A stretch of 64,000 nucleotides of DNA from Mojavia pulchra JT2-VF2 (GCA_019359325.1 JAHHHN010000017.1:1-64000), one strand, 5' to 3'; shown: positions 17,192 to 27,747, counted from the first letter of the stretch. Translations and numbers: made by a program. The notes: generated by a model from the sequence alone, not told the origin.

Positions 17192-18262
17192 ATGATATGT
17201 TGCGCTCCCTACAATCCGCCGCGTTTGCTGCAAAACGGTGTGGCAATGACAATGTTCACCTTCTTGTGGGGAAGACGTTACTGGGAAAGAACAATTCAAC
17301 ATCCAGAACCGCTATATCACAAAACGGTGTTGATTGGTGGGCAAGGTGTACCAATTTTTAGTTGGGTAGCTATACCAAAAAAGGCTCATAGTACGATTAT
17401 TGCCACTTATGGGATTATAGGAGACTTGGCTACAGAATGGTTTTTGAGGCTCCTGGGACGTAAAGCCTATGCACAAGGGTACGCTGTGGTGTTATTTGAT
17501 TGGCGTGGTCACGGCAAGACGGCTGAACTGTCACCGACTTTAATGTCTGATGGTTTGTATGAAGGAGAAGATTTTGTTCGTATTGCCGCAAGTGCAGCGT
17601 CGATGGGTTGTCCGGGTAAATTTTGGTTTACTGGGTATTCTTTGGGGGGACAATTGGCGCTATGGGGGCTGAAAGCTGCGGAAAATTTAACTAAGGACAA
17701 TGAAGATTTAGGAATAAAATACAGTGATATTGGTGGTGGTGTAGCAATTTGTCCGAATTTAGATTCTATGCGATCGCTGTCTCATTTAATGACAGACCCT
17801 GCGGGCAAATATTTCCATGCAGTTATCACTCGTAATTTAAAACAGCTGGCTTGGCAAATACATGATGCTCATCCTGGTAGCCTTGACCCCACAGCCATTG
17901 AACGGGCAAACAGTATCTGGAATTTTGATCATGAACTAGTAATTGATAAGTTAGGTTTTCCTAACGTAGAAGCGTATTACCAAGCTAGTTGTGTTTTACC
18001 ACTGCTACCACAAATCTCAAAGCCCACTTTGATTATCTATGCCGCCGATGATCCATTTTTCCCCACAGCCATCATCCCTGACTTGCAGGCTGCTAGTGCG
18101 AGCAATTCGATGATAGATTTGTTGCTCACCCGCTATGGTGGTCATATTGGCTATTTGAGTAGTAAAAAGTGTCAGCGTCAGGCACAAGACCCAGACCAAT
18201 GGTGGGCTTGGAATCGAGTTTTACAGTGGCTGGAGCAACAGCAGGGCAGTAGGGGGGAGTAA
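17192..18262 (+). CDS. Alpha/beta hydrolase, YheT-like
   Basis: A 356-residue alpha/beta hydrolase. Family markers are YGIIGDLATEWFLRLLGRKA, GYAVVLFDWRGHGKTAEL, the nucleophile elbow GYSLGGQLALWG, an acidic residue in IYAADDPFFPTAI, and a terminal His in TRYGGHIGYLSSKKC. This supports a Ser-Asp-His triad. It begins MICCAPYNPPRLLQNGVAM, the usual N-terminus of the cyanobacterial YheT-like proteins (COG0429). The substrate is unknown; medium-chain esters or lipids are the usual guess. It is divergent from rpaA. Confidence 0.88.
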   Translation: MICCAPYNPPRLLQNGVAMTMFTFLWGRRYWERTIQHPEPLYHKTVLIGGQGVPIFSWVAIPKKAHSTIIATYGIIGDLATEWFLRLLGRKAYAQGYAVVLFDWRGHGKTAELSPTLMSDGLYEGEDFVRIAASAASMGCPGKFWFTGYSLGGQLALWGLKAAENLTKDNEDLGIKYSDIGGGVAICPNLDSMRSLSHLMTDPAGKYFHAVITRNLKQLAWQIHDAHPGSLDPTAIERANSIWNFDHELVIDKLGFPNVEAYYQASCVLPLLPQISKPTLIIYAADDPFFPTAIIPDLQAASASNSMIDLLLTRYGGHIGYLSSKKCQRQAQDPDQWWAWNRVLQWLEQQQGSRGE

Positions 18263-18294
18263 TTTGTAGCTTTGATGAGATGCCTAATATATCT

Positions 18295-18445
18295 AGGACT
18301 TACGCACTGAAGCCCTGATCCCCCCTAACCCCCCTTTTGAAGGGGGGAATTTCTAAAGCCACGCCACTGAGGGAGTCGGGGAACCCGCAAGGGCGCAGGG
18401 CTGCCCCTTTTGAAGGGGGTTGGGGGATCTGAGTGCGTAAGTTCT
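18295..18445. repeat. MITE family A, copy 1 (151 bp)
   Basis: Terminal repeats AGGACTTACGCAC and GTGCGTAAGTTCT flank a C-run/G-run hairpin and a short GAGTCGGGGAACCCGCAAGG stem. The copy at 62188-62495 has the same ends and interior but is split by a family B element. It lies just downstream of the hydrolase gene and about 100 bp before hetI. Confidence 0.85.
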
Positions 18446-18549
18446 GATATCGCAAACATTGTGTGAATTGGTATTACAATGAGGGCGCGATGCTTTAAGC
18501 GCAGGTTGGTAAAATAACTCCACTCACCAATTTTCAATGTTCTGGCTTG

Positions 18550-19269
18550 ATGACTTCTCCTAACCCTCTATGGCTACCTGCACCGATAGATTTAACTTTG
18601 TTGCCAGATGAGGTTCATATCTGGCGAATAAACCTCGACCAGCCAGAAGCGAAGTTGCAAGACTTAGCAGCTATCTTATCCAACGATGAACTGGCTCGTG
18701 CCCAAAGATTCTATTTCCCAGAACATCGCCAACGTTTCATTGCTGGGCGTGGTAGCTTACGAACTATCTTGAGTCTTTACTTAAGTATTGCTCCAAAACT
18801 GGTGAAGTTTGATTATGAACCTCGTGGCAAACCATTCTTAGCTGATCAATGTGCGGAGAGTGGATTATCGTTTAATTTATCTCACTCTCAAAATTTAGCT
18901 TTGTGCGCGGTGAGTTTCGATCGCCAAATTGGAATCGATTTAGAATATATCCGTGAAATTTCCGACTTAGAATCCCTTGCTCAACGGTTCTTTTTACCTA
19001 CAGAATATGAAATGGTGCGATCGCTACCTGCAAATCAAAAGCAAAAGGTATTTTTTCGCTATTGGACTTGCAAGGAAGCTTATCTAAAAGCTACAGGAGA
19101 AGGAATAGCTCAGTTAGAGCAAATTGAAGTTTCTCTAACTCCTACCACACCAGCCAAATTGCAAACATCTCAAGACTGGAGCCTTCTAGAACTATTACCT
19201 GCTGACAATTATGTTGCTGCTGTTGCTGTAGCTGGTTTTGGCTGGCATCACAGGCTTTGGCAGTATTGA
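18550..19269 (+). CDS. hetI: HetI, Sfp-type 4'-phosphopantetheinyl transferase
   Basis: A 239-residue Sfp-type PPTase that converts apo carrier proteins to holo form using CoA. Hallmarks are GRGSLRTILSLYL, FNLSHSQNLALCAV, the Mg-binding IGIDLEYIREI and the FRYWTCKEAYLKATGEG motif. HetI is the heterocyst-region PPTase and is the expected activator of the ACP domains of HglE and HglB. ATG 18550 (MTSPNPLW) is the natural start; a TTG at 18547 is adjacent. It converges with the methyltransferase gene, only 7 bp between stops. In Anabaena hetI lies next to hetN, but here the neighbour is a different gene. Confidence 0.93.
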   Translation: MTSPNPLWLPAPIDLTLLPDEVHIWRINLDQPEAKLQDLAAILSNDELARAQRFYFPEHRQRFIAGRGSLRTILSLYLSIAPKLVKFDYEPRGKPFLADQCAESGLSFNLSHSQNLALCAVSFDRQIGIDLEYIREISDLESLAQRFFLPTEYEMVRSLPANQKQKVFFRYWTCKEAYLKATGEGIAQLEQIEVSLTPTTPAKLQTSQDWSLLELLPADNYVAAVAVAGFGWHHRLWQY

Positions 19270-19276
19270 GTACTAA

Positions 19277-20212
19277 CTATCGGCTTTTGCGGAACATAAC
19301 TGCCATCCCAGTTCGGAAACTCAGCCAATAACCGAAAAGAGCATAAAACCAGAATTTATAAGATGCCAGTGCTTTCCACACTTTGAGCGGTTCATAAATG
19401 GTATCAATTGAACCATCAAAAAGTCGTTGGTACTGGTTCCATGCACGAGTATTCATAGCGAACCAAGGTGTATCGTGATAGGGACGAGCAAAAAATTCTA
19501 CAGGCTGCCAACCTTGTTTATATCCTACTGATTCCAACGATTCACGAGTGTAGATATGCAGATGATAAGGAACATGGACATCATTATAGAAATCGGATAT
19601 GTGGGGTTTGCTTAAGTCAAGATTAGCTGCGTTGGGTGTGCCAATGAGAATATAACCACCAGGGGCGAGTAAGCTATCCAACTTAGATAATAGTTCATGG
19701 GGGTCTTCAACGTGTTCGATCACATCTTGAAGCAAGATGTAATCGAATGGCCCATGATTCAGGATACTGCGATCGCCAAACCCATTTTCCGATCCATAAG
19801 GATCATAGCCGTAACAATTTGCAAAGCCGCATTTTTGTAAATACTCTAAAAATAAACCATTGGCACAACCATAATCTAAGAAAGAATGATTCTTAGAAAA
19901 GCCATGCTTTGTTAGTTGTCGCCTCAGATTCCGATAATAGAAAAGGTATGGCCATGTAAGTTTTGCTTGAGCAATAGGATACTTGGCGTAGTATTGCGGC
20001 AAATCAACAACATCTAGACAATGAATCGTTTGGCATTGAGAGCATCGCCAAACCTTAAATTTCTCTTTTCTAAAAGCTCTGACATTAGAAGCAAAAGTTG
20101 CTAATGCAGATTTTTTATTCTCATTTATAGAGCTATTACAAACTACACACTTAATGCGCTGTTTGCTGATTTTCTCGTTATCTTGTAGCGATTTAGAGAG
20201 ATTCTGAATCAT
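19277..20212 (-). CDS. Class I SAM-dependent methyltransferase with N-terminal Cys-rich motif
   Basis: A 311-residue protein. A likely zinc-binding N-terminus has CVVCNSSINE and CSQCQTIHC. The methyltransferase domain (methyltransf_23 type) has SFLDYGCANGLFLEYLQKCG (SAM-binding loop), DYILLQDVIEHVEDPHELLS and APGGYILIGTPNAANLD. A C-terminal amphipathic region follows. The substrate is unknown; related enzymes methylate sugars or lipids and are common in glycan clusters. It occupies the slot between hetI and hglB where hetN sits in Anabaena. It is followed upstream by a 368-bp spacer, so it may or may not be cotranscribed with hglB. Confidence 0.88.
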   Translation of the reverse strand: MIQNLSKSLQDNEKISKQRIKCVVCNSSINENKKSALATFASNVRAFRKEKFKVWRCSQCQTIHCLDVVDLPQYYAKYPIAQAKLTWPYLFYYRNLRRQLTKHGFSKNHSFLDYGCANGLFLEYLQKCGFANCYGYDPYGSENGFGDRSILNHGPFDYILLQDVIEHVEDPHELLSKLDSLLAPGGYILIGTPNAANLDLSKPHISDFYNDVHVPYHLHIYTRESLESVGYKQGWQPVEFFARPYHDTPWFAMNTRAWNQYQRLFDGSIDTIYEPLKVWKALASYKFWFYALFGYWLSFRTGMAVMFRKSR

Positions 20213-20580
20213 GTAAGTCTCAACTTAATTTCGCAGTAACTGCAAGGTTCTCAATAGAACAGATATGGCATTAGCCATCCTGAACTTACTTGAAAAGCAA
20301 AATTACAGAAAAACCTTGGCAGCAAATTTGTGAAGGGATTTACTGTTGTTGAGTTTGGCACAATCGAGATAAATTGAACTGTTACGAACACGACAAATAT
20401 AAAAATTACTTTGCCTTGTTGCTGTTGAAGTTTATATTTATTAACTAAAGTAGGGGCACAACGACTGTTGTACCCCTGAAAATATAGCAATTCTATTTGA
20501 TTTGTGGAAATGAGTGGACTTCAGATCCTCGGCTTCGTCGAGAAGTCGGGGATCTTGTTCTTACTTACTCATCGCTCTAA
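20213..20580. other. Spacer downstream of hglB with a hairpin
   Basis: A 79-codon minus frame here has no recognisable domain and is not supported. An imperfect hairpin at 20524-20554 (GATCCTCGGCTTC pairing with GAAGTCGGGGATC) lies 27 bp beyond the hglB stop. It could act as an RNA end for the hgl transcript, though no T-run follows, so it may simply be a REP. Confidence 0.45.
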
Positions 20581-22089
20581 CTAAGCAACATTCAAGAAAC
20601 CAGTCTGAATCAAATATGCAGTATAGGTCATAAACAATTCCGAACTGATTGGTGGACAGACGATGGAACTACCTGCGAGTGCTTGTAGAGTTTCTTGACA
20701 ACTAATGTGGGGTCTTCTTGCTTGTAGATACAAATCTGGAATTGTCAGTTGTTCATCAGACCAGCGTTCTAACAAAAATGGTCTGAGTGTGTATAAAGGA
20801 TTATCCACAGAAGACACATTATTAATCAACTCTGCTTGCCACTGTTCATAAGGAATCGCCTGGACTGGATAACCGAATGATTGCACCCATGTAATTAAGG
20901 TACTTAAAGGTGCAGGTTGGGGATGTTGCAAGTTGAACGCTTTACCTATAGATGATGGCTGCATCGATAGATACACGATCGCTTTGCTGACATAATCTAC
21001 AGGAGACATATCCATCATATATTCCACATCTGGGAAGTATCCCATTTGCAGACAGCCTTTGACCATCAAGTTGATAAAGTCATGGGTATTACAAATACCT
21101 GTCTCGCTATCTCCAGAGATTAATGGTGGTCTGTGGATAGTTACAGGTAAACCGCGATCGCGAGCAATTTTAACTAACTTCTCAGCAACCCATTTAGTTT
21201 GAGAGTATCCAAGAAAAATGCCTTCCCAATGATTAAAATCATCCTGTTCTTTAACCACTTTGCCAGCATAAGCAGGTGATTCAAACACAGCCACACTAGA
21301 AACGTAATGTACAGGCTTGAGTTTGATTTGACTTGCCAATCTCAAAACTTCTTGAGTTCCGAGAACGTTGGCTGCTTTCAGTGCTGAGTAAGGATAAACA
21401 TAATTCAGCAAAGCACCACTATGATAAATGGTGTCAATATTGGCAGCTAAAATTTGAAATTGCTCTGCACCAATACCCAACATTGGTAGTGCTAAATCGC
21501 CAACAACCGGGACAATTCTCGACTTGTATTTTTCATCCCAAATTGCATAAGCTTTGAGATTTTTTTCTAGTTTGCTCTTACCTTCTTGGGCATCAGCAGC
21601 ACGCACTAAGCAATATATATCAGCATTAGTTTGCTGTAACAGTTCCCGAATTAAAAACGCTCCTAAAAAGCCTGTACCTCCAGTTAAAAAGATATTTTTA
21701 GGTTCACCTATAGACACTGGAGGTAAAGCATCAGGACGGATGGTCGGGTCAAGAACAGCTTCGGCGTGTAAATCTAAAGTCGGGATAGCAGTGTTGACAG
21801 TTGCACTAGTCGTGTCTTGAATCTCTGACTCTTCTGGTACTTCTTCTGCTAGACGCTGTGAAAGCGCTGCAATATTTGGGTAATGCCACAACAGCAGGGG
21901 TGAGGGCTGAAATCCCAACAATTTCTCTAATTTACTGACGAGAATCATTGCTTGGGCTGAATCTAACCCATAGTTTTCTAGATGTTCTTCGACATCTATC
22001 TCATCAGTTTCTACCCCTAATAACTCAGCCAGATTAGACACCAGCCAATCTTGAATATCTGCTGCACTATAAGAATGTTTTAGAGTCAT
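20581..22089 (-). CDS. hglB: HglB (HetM): ACP plus thioester reductase
   Basis: A 502-residue two-domain protein. Residues about 10-90 are an acyl carrier protein with the attachment site YGLDSAQAM (Ser44). A linker leads to a reductive-release domain (about 130-490) with [15 protein letters not shown] (NADPH site), [20 protein letters not shown] and the catalytic [13 protein letters not shown] (Tyr-x-x-x-Lys). In the HG pathway it would reduce the ACP-bound polyketide to the long-chain alcohol that is then glycosylated. Known family: HetM/HglB of Anabaena, of similar length. It starts 2 bp after hglA and is surely cotranscribed with it. Confidence 0.93.
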   Translation of the reverse strand: MTLKHSYSAADIQDWLVSNLAELLGVETDEIDVEEHLENYGLDSAQAMILVSKLEKLLGFQPSPLLLWHYPNIAALSQRLAEEVPEESEIQDTTSATVNTAIPTLDLHAEAVLDPTIRPDALPPVSIGEPKNIFLTGGTGFLGAFLIRELLQQTNADIYCLVRAADAQEGKSKLEKNLKAYAIWDEKYKSRIVPVVGDLALPMLGIGAEQFQILAANIDTIYHSGALLNYVYPYSALKAANVLGTQEVLRLASQIKLKPVHYVSSVAVFESPAYAGKVVKEQDDFNHWEGIFLGYSQTKWVAEKLVKIARDRGLPVTIHRPPLISGDSETGICNTHDFINLMVKGCLQMGYFPDVEYMMDMSPVDYVSKAIVYLSMQPSSIGKAFNLQHPQPAPLSTLITWVQSFGYPVQAIPYEQWQAELINNVSSVDNPLYTLRPFLLERWSDEQLTIPDLYLQARRPHISCQETLQALAGSSIVCPPISSELFMTYTAYLIQTGFLNVA

Positions 22090-22091
22090 TT

Positions 22092-23762
22092 TTACATCTC
22101 CAATGTAGAGCGAAGCGGGCGATACTGACTGTAGGAATCGGGAATTTGTAGACCTTGAAATTTCAAACTTTGTATCCGGTATAAAAATGCTGCCCCGGTC
22201 ATAATATGGTTAGCAACATCAACTACTTTGCGATTTTGAGGTTCAGATAGATAAGAACCACGCACCCAGTCATTGAAGCCACCCATTGCCGGGCCACACC
22301 AAATTTGATAATCGACTTCTCGACCTTTTTCTCCAGAAAGAGACCAACGGGAAGATAAGCCTAAATACCAGCGGAAAATCACTGCCATTTTCAGTTTGGG
22401 ATTATTAACTGCTTTGCCCAGTTTTTCAGGGTTCTTTTGGGACAGATAAGCAGCAGTTCCTTCCCAAACTTCTGCAATAGTCTTGCGGAAAATCTGTTTT
22501 TCTAATTTCTCTCTTTCGGGAAGTGGGATGTCTTCAATCGAGTCATAAGTCCGATATAACTCATACAATTTTTGCGCTCGCATCGGAAACATTGTGCCCC
22601 GTTTGAGAACTTGTAATTTGACTCCCATTTCAAACATATCTGCTGCTGGAGCCATGATCACATCAGCCATTTCTGCTTGAGCAAGTAATTTCTTTGTGTG
22701 TTCGCAAGCTCCAGATTCAATGCATGATTGATTAATTGAGCCGGTCATCACATAAGCAGCACCCATCATAAAAGCAGCTAAGGCTGATTGTGGTGTGGCT
22801 ATTCCGCCTGCTACTCCCACTCTAATCGGTTGTGAGTATTGATATTGTTCCTGAATTTCATCTCTTAAAGCTATGATCGAAGGTAAGAGACAAACTAAGG
22901 GACGATTATCTGTGTGTCCGCCAGAATCAGCTTCGACGGTAATATCATCAGCCATCGGAACCTTAGTTGCAAGAGTTGCTTGCAACTCGCTAATTAGCCC
23001 TTGCTCAACAAGTTCTTTGAGTATTCTGGCTGGTGCTGGTTGGAGAAATTTGGTGGCTACTTCTCTGCGTGAAATTTTGGCAATGACTTTATTTTTAATT
23101 TCAATTTGATTAGCATCATTCAAACTTAACCCCGCAGCACGGTAATAAACAATGTTGGGAGTTAAGTCAAGAAATGCCGACGCTTCGACTATTCTCACGC
23201 CATATTTGAGGAATAAATCTACCGCACAGCGCTCAATTCTTGGTTCATTGGGACTGTGAATTAAATTGAAAGCGTAGGGGCCTTGAGGTAAAGCTTGTTG
23301 AATTTTATGAATAGCAGCTTCTAAACGCTCTGGACTTAAACCGCCTGCACCAAACGAACTTAAAATTTTCTCTTTTCCTAGCGCAATCACCATTTCTTCG
23401 GAAGCAATACCTCCAGCCATTGCGCCAGTAGCATAGGCATATTTCACGCCATAAAAGGCGAGAAAACTTGGATCTCCTAATTGTTGAATTTTAATTGGTG
23501 GAATTGATGTCAGCAGTTCTACTGGTGTGATATTGCCATTATCAGCAGGACACAAATAACCATCATTAGTGACACCAATTTTTCCTGCAACTTTTACGAT
23601 ATAACAGGGTTTATCTAATGTAAGGAATTTATCTAGTATGGTTGTTTGTTCAAAAGATATACAATCTAAGGAACCTTTCCAAGCAAGATTTTGTCCATAA
23701 GAATAGGAAGCAAATCTCAAACCATTATCGTGTTTACTTAGTGGCGTATCTACAGTGGTCAC
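22092..23762 (-). CDS. hglA: HglA: PfaD-like FMN enoyl reductase
   Basis: A 556-residue PfaD-type protein (nitronate-monooxygenase-like TIM barrel). Recognisable parts are a small N-terminal cap, [80 protein letters not shown] (flavin phosphate loop) and the C-terminal [19 protein letters not shown]. In PUFA and HG synthases this trans-acting reductase saturates enoyl intermediates. The gene name follows the Anabaena order and is less certain than the function. It overlaps nothing, is 2 bp from hglB, and is preceded by a 265-bp spacer with a repeat. Confidence 0.9.
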   Translation of the reverse strand: MTTVDTPLSKHDNGLRFASYSYGQNLAWKGSLDCISFEQTTILDKFLTLDKPCYIVKVAGKIGVTNDGYLCPADNGNITPVELLTSIPPIKIQQLGDPSFLAFYGVKYAYATGAMAGGIASEEMVIALGKEKILSSFGAGGLSPERLEAAIHKIQQALPQGPYAFNLIHSPNEPRIERCAVDLFLKYGVRIVEASAFLDLTPNIVYYRAAGLSLNDANQIEIKNKVIAKISRREVATKFLQPAPARILKELVEQGLISELQATLATKVPMADDITVEADSGGHTDNRPLVCLLPSIIALRDEIQEQYQYSQPIRVGVAGGIATPQSALAAFMMGAAYVMTGSINQSCIESGACEHTKKLLAQAEMADVIMAPAADMFEMGVKLQVLKRGTMFPMRAQKLYELYRTYDSIEDIPLPEREKLEKQIFRKTIAEVWEGTAAYLSQKNPEKLGKAVNNPKLKMAVIFRWYLGLSSRWSLSGEKGREVDYQIWCGPAMGGFNDWVRGSYLSEPQNRKVVDVANHIMTGAAFLYRIQSLKFQGLQIPDSYSQYRPLRSTLEM

Positions 23763-23914
23763 GCTAGTTATCCCTCGATTTATAAGCGATGAGTTATAAA
23801 GGTTGAAGGGGTAAGGATAAAGGATGAAGAAGAAAGTAATACCAAGTTTGAATTCTCTATCCTAATATTGGCTCTGTTGTAAAATGCTCAAAAAATGCTA
23901 TCTGAGATGTAAAA

Positions 23915-23968
23915 ACATTTTTTAACGAACCGCAGAGAACACAGAGAGCGCAGAGTCAGAAGAGAGAA
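23915..23968. repeat. Repeat family H, copy in hglC-hglA spacer
   Basis: TTTTTTAACGAACCGCAGAG followed by AACACAGAGAGCGCAGAG. The same AACGAACCGCAAAG...CACAAAGGA sequence occurs in the same orientation at 27621-27675 and 31301-31350, each in a spacer of the hgl cluster. Confidence 0.7.
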
Positions 23969-24027
23969 TATAGGTTGCAGTTAATGGGAAATACTGTAAT
24001 TCATCCTTTATCCTTAATACTTAATGA

Positions 24028-27000
24028 TTAAGAGTCTTCGTTGAGTAAATTTTGGGCACAAGCTAATTGCAATTGAATAATTTCGCTCATTTGCTTGCTA
24101 AAATTTTGTCTAGATTTTAAGAAGGCAGTGTGAGCTTTAGTCAAATGTGCATTGTTAGCATTGAGCTTTTGATATTGAGTCTTATTTAAATCGGACATAC
24201 TGATAGTTTTGCCAAATTTGCGAGTTATATTTTGTGGTGGTAAGCTGGGCTGTGTTGGTTGTTGGCTGGTAGTTATCTCAGAGGATTGTAATTGTTCCGT
24301 TGAGACTAAACCGTGTTCAATGATATTTTTCTCTGCGATTTCTTCTGGCTGATTTGTAGGCAGTGAAATATCATCAACAGACTTATTATTTGTAGCAATT
24401 ACCACTGGAGTATTCAGTGAGTTGATAATTTCAACTTCTCTTTGATACTCAAATTTGGTGGATTGTAGCTGAGGGTTATTAGTTGAATTTTGGAAAAATT
24501 TTCGATTTTCTTCACTCAATATTGTGTCAGTAATTGAGTTACCACCTAAAGTGATAGTTCTTAGCGTTAATTTACTGCGATCGCCTTCTCCTGTTGGAGA
24601 CGCTGCGCGAACGGCAGTGCGCTCCGCGCGATCGCTACTTTCTTGGGAGAGGCCATACAGAGATGATAAGTCCATATCAACTCGATGACTAAGCAGTTTT
24701 GCTAACGCTTTAACTATGGAAGTATGATCATCCATACCTCTTCTGTTGAGAGATACTGTGATGTGTTCTTGTCCTTCAAGAATTTTACCTACCCAGCGAG
24801 AACAGACACCGCCTGCACCTGCTTCAATAAAGATTTTGACTCCATCGGCGTAAACGCGGTTAACTAAGCGAGGAAAATCAAGTTGTTGGCTTAGTCCGGT
24901 GGCGATACTATGGGCTACTGCTTCACTGTTAACTGCGATCGGTTTATATCCAGCCGCAGAATAAAAAGTAATACCAGGAATCTCCTGAGTTGGTAAAGTG
25001 TTGAGTTTGACTAACTCTGTATATTCCGATCGCATGGCTTCACAATGAATCACATGGTCGAAGGGAGCCGGAAATGCATTGCAGCCAAGAGTTTCGATTA
25101 CTCGCTTACAGGCTGCTGGTTCGCCAGCAATTAATACTTCTTCTGGTGTATTAATCTGCGTTAAATAGACACGACTCTCATTTTTAAGGCATTCTCTCAC
25201 CTGGGCTGGAGTCGCCATGAGAACATAGTTACACCAGAAATTATTGTCTGGAGTGTCGGATGCTGGTGGTAATCCCCAATATTCACGCACGGCATTTTTC
25301 GGGCCAGATAACCTATCGCCAAATAAAGCCGATGAGTTAAAGCTGTTACTTCCTTCGTAAAAATTACTCCAAACGCCTTGGGCTACCATCATGCTAGTTT
25401 CACCAAGGCTATAGCCAAACACGTATTTGGGTTTGACTTGAAAGTTATCACGAATAACTGTGGTGATTAGCCTGGTAAAAAACATTTCCGCCTCAAACAT
25501 TGCTAGGGAATCATCTAGCAATTTCTTTTCCAGGGTTTCTAGTTGCCGAGTTGACAACTTATTTAAGCTTCGGGGAAAAACGAGTTTCTCAACATCCGAG
25601 ACTCGTTTATACAGACTCTTAACGAAGGGGTCATCCTGAACGTTGGGGAATAGCCGGAAGAGAGTGCGACCAATACCCACATAAGAATTGACCGCAGCTG
25701 GATAAACGTATGCAACTGAACCTTTTTTGCCTAATGGGTTAGCTGTGAAATAACTACCTATTGGTGTTTGCCAGTCTGTATTGCGTTCAAAGGCAGTATT
25801 TACACCTTTTTGCGCCGATATGATTTCTTTGAGTAATTCCTTCTTATTCCGGCCTGCGATCGCTAGCACATACTTAGCTGTAGAATGCTGCTGAAATCTC
25901 ACAAAGTTCAAGCTAGCAGCATCAGATAAAGAGTCAGCATTTTCGATATCTTGTTGGAGATTATCCAACAAATCTAGTAAAGCTGAACGCTCATCAGCTG
26001 CCAAGGGGAAAAGATAAAAAGGCCGTTGTTGTAAATACTTGCTGCTGTGATTTATTTGGTCTGGTTCATCTGACAAGATGACATGGGCACAAGTCCCATC
26101 ACAACCCATACCATTAATGGCGGCGATTCTGTGAGTACTGTCTTTATGGAGGAACCAAGGTCTAGATTCCGTCGCCACAAAGAAAGGACTACCTTGCCAA
26201 ACTTCGGGTGTTTTCACACCAGACCAGTTAGGCGTAGCAGGAATATAGTTGTGATAGAGACACAAAGCTGTTTTGATTAAGCTAGCAATTCCCGATGCTA
26301 CATAGGTGTGACCAATATTGGACTTCACACTACCAATCGCACAGTGCAGACCATCTCCTACTGGGGGATAAGCCTGAAGCATCCCGGCAATTTCTGCTTC
26401 ATCTTCCTGGGGAAAACCACTAGCAACAACTTCTACATAGTTAACTTCTGTAGGTTGAATCCCCGCCAATTGGAAAGCTTGCTGGCAGGTTTGGTTAATG
26501 GTTTCCGCATCTACAGAGGTAGAAGGTGCTTGCCCAATACTAACGGCATCAATAACTGCATAGATGCGATCGCCATTTTGTTTAGCAGTATCATAACGCT
26601 TGAGAACGACTGCACCTGCACCTTCGCCAACCGTCCAGCCATTGGCTTTCTGGTCATAACTTAAGGTATTAGCACCAGTGTTAACTGTTCCCCATTGGCT
26701 ACGCAATAAAACATTTTCTATGCCACCTGCCAAATCGACAGCACCAACCACCACAGCATCTACTTCCCCAGTTATGAGTAGCATTTGTGCCACTTCCAAA
26801 GCTTTGAAAGCAGAAGTTTCCACCGCCGTCATAGTAAATGCAGGGCCAGTGAAATTCCACAGCGAAGAAATACGACTCGCCATGATGTTGGCAATGTAAC
26901 TGAGATATTCACCAATATCTACTTGATGGTGAACACTATCTTTGACAATTGTTTCTAACTGAGCAATTTTATCAGCAGGCAAGGCAATTTCCGCAGCATT

Positions 27001-27450
27001 TAAACCATCTTTAATTTGCCACGATAAATTCCATCTTTGCTGTAGCTGGTGAACAGACAATTCTGCCTCAGCTGCAATAATTACGGCGACATTTCCCCCT
27101 TCTTGAATGCTGGCATCTTTCAATGCACCATCTGCCACTGTTAACAGTAACAGTTGTTGCGGATTCAGTTGTTCTACTTCATTTGGAGGAATTTTGTAAG
27201 CTAAAGTGTCAAGTTCAAAATCTTGAATGTATGCCCCTACTGGTGCTTTACCGTCTGGCAAGCCATACTCTTTAAGCAAATTTTCCTGCCCATCTATGCC
27301 ATACCATCTCTTAGACGGCAGAGGAACAAAATGCTGTTTGCCGTCATAAATACTACGTTCAAAAGCATCTAAATCTTTACATTCACTAAAAAAGGCATCC
27401 ATGCCCACAATGGCAATTTTGGCTGATTGCATATTTTGCTCAAACATCAT
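24028..27450 (-). CDS. hglC: HglC: ketosynthase-like (chain-length-factor type) plus acyltransferase
   Basis: A 1140-residue polyketide synthase subunit. Residues about 10-460 have the ketosynthase fold (AKIAIVGMDAFFSECKDLDA; VNYVEVVASGFPQEDEAEIA; GSVKSNIGHTYVASGIASLI), but the nucleophile region reads GPAFTMTAVETSAFKAL. Glu211 replaces the catalytic Cys, as in chain length factors. Residues about 560-930 form an acyltransferase-like domain (YVYPAAVNSYVGIGRTLF; FGYSLGETSMM). The tail has a helical docking-like segment (LTKAHTAFLKSRQNFSKQMS). It presumably pairs with HglD, the active ketosynthase. A repeat insertion encodes an Arg-rich stretch of the linker (24577-24635). Confidence 0.92.
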   Translation of the reverse strand: MMFEQNMQSAKIAIVGMDAFFSECKDLDAFERSIYDGKQHFVPLPSKRWYGIDGQENLLKEYGLPDGKAPVGAYIQDFELDTLAYKIPPNEVEQLNPQQLLLLTVADGALKDASIQEGGNVAVIIAAEAELSVHQLQQRWNLSWQIKDGLNAAEIALPADKIAQLETIVKDSVHHQVDIGEYLSYIANIMASRISSLWNFTGPAFTMTAVETSAFKALEVAQMLLITGEVDAVVVGAVDLAGGIENVLLRSQWGTVNTGANTLSYDQKANGWTVGEGAGAVVLKRYDTAKQNGDRIYAVIDAVSIGQAPSTSVDAETINQTCQQAFQLAGIQPTEVNYVEVVASGFPQEDEAEIAGMLQAYPPVGDGLHCAIGSVKSNIGHTYVASGIASLIKTALCLYHNYIPATPNWSGVKTPEVWQGSPFFVATESRPWFLHKDSTHRIAAINGMGCDGTCAHVILSDEPDQINHSSKYLQQRPFYLFPLAADERSALLDLLDNLQQDIENADSLSDAASLNFVRFQQHSTAKYVLAIAGRNKKELLKEIISAQKGVNTAFERNTDWQTPIGSYFTANPLGKKGSVAYVYPAAVNSYVGIGRTLFRLFPNVQDDPFVKSLYKRVSDVEKLVFPRSLNKLSTRQLETLEKKLLDDSLAMFEAEMFFTRLITTVIRDNFQVKPKYVFGYSLGETSMMVAQGVWSNFYEGSNSFNSSALFGDRLSGPKNAVREYWGLPPASDTPDNNFWCNYVLMATPAQVRECLKNESRVYLTQINTPEEVLIAGEPAACKRVIETLGCNAFPAPFDHVIHCEAMRSEYTELVKLNTLPTQEIPGITFYSAAGYKPIAVNSEAVAHSIATGLSQQLDFPRLVNRVYADGVKIFIEAGAGGVCSRWVGKILEGQEHITVSLNRRGMDDHTSIVKALAKLLSHRVDMDLSSLYGLSQESSDRAERTAVRAASPTGEGDRSKLTLRTITLGGNSITDTILSEENRKFFQNSTNNPQLQSTKFEYQREVEIINSLNTPVVIATNNKSVDDISLPTNQPEEIAEKNIIEHGLVSTEQLQSSEITTSQQPTQPSLPPQNITRKFGKTISMSDLNKTQYQKLNANNAHLTKAHTAFLKSRQNFSKQMSEIIQLQLACAQNLLNEDS
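24577..24635. repeat. In-frame REP insertion inside hglC
   Basis: A 59-bp palindromic block bounded by GCGATCGC on both sides (24577-24584 and 24628-24635), with CTCCTGTTGGAGACGCTGCG and ACGGCAGTGCGCTCCGCG inside. It adds the residues SSDRAERTAVRAASPTGEGD to a linker after the acyltransferase domain without breaking the frame. Confidence 0.75.
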
Positions 27451-27532
27451 TTAATTACGCTAACTAAGGTTTGAAGGATGGAATATGTTGCAGAAATTAG
27501 TCTGTTGGCTACAGTAATCTCTCTGAAAGTAT

Positions 27533-27675
27533 CTTTACTTTGCGTTCTTCGTGCCCTTTGTGGTTCATTTTTTTTAGCACTGTGTAAGCTATGCTCAGAT
27601 AAGTAGTAAACAAAAAATAATTAGAACGAACCGCAAAGTACACAAAGTACACAAAGGAAAGAGACAAAGGAAGAG
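27533..27675. repeat. Repeat family H, inverted pair in hglD-hglC spacer
   Basis: An inverted copy (27533-27574, TTTGCGTTCTTCGTGCCCTT then TGTGGTTCATTTTTTT) and a direct copy (27621-27675, AACGAACCGCAAAGTACACA then AAGTACACAAAGG) face each other about 46 bp apart, so a transcript through the spacer could fold into a long stem. Confidence 0.7.
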
Positions 27676-27747
27676 AATCGGCGTTTATCCGCGTTTATCG
27701 GCGGTTAAATAATTTATTTTTTTGACTTTCGCAAGCAGCCTAATTTT

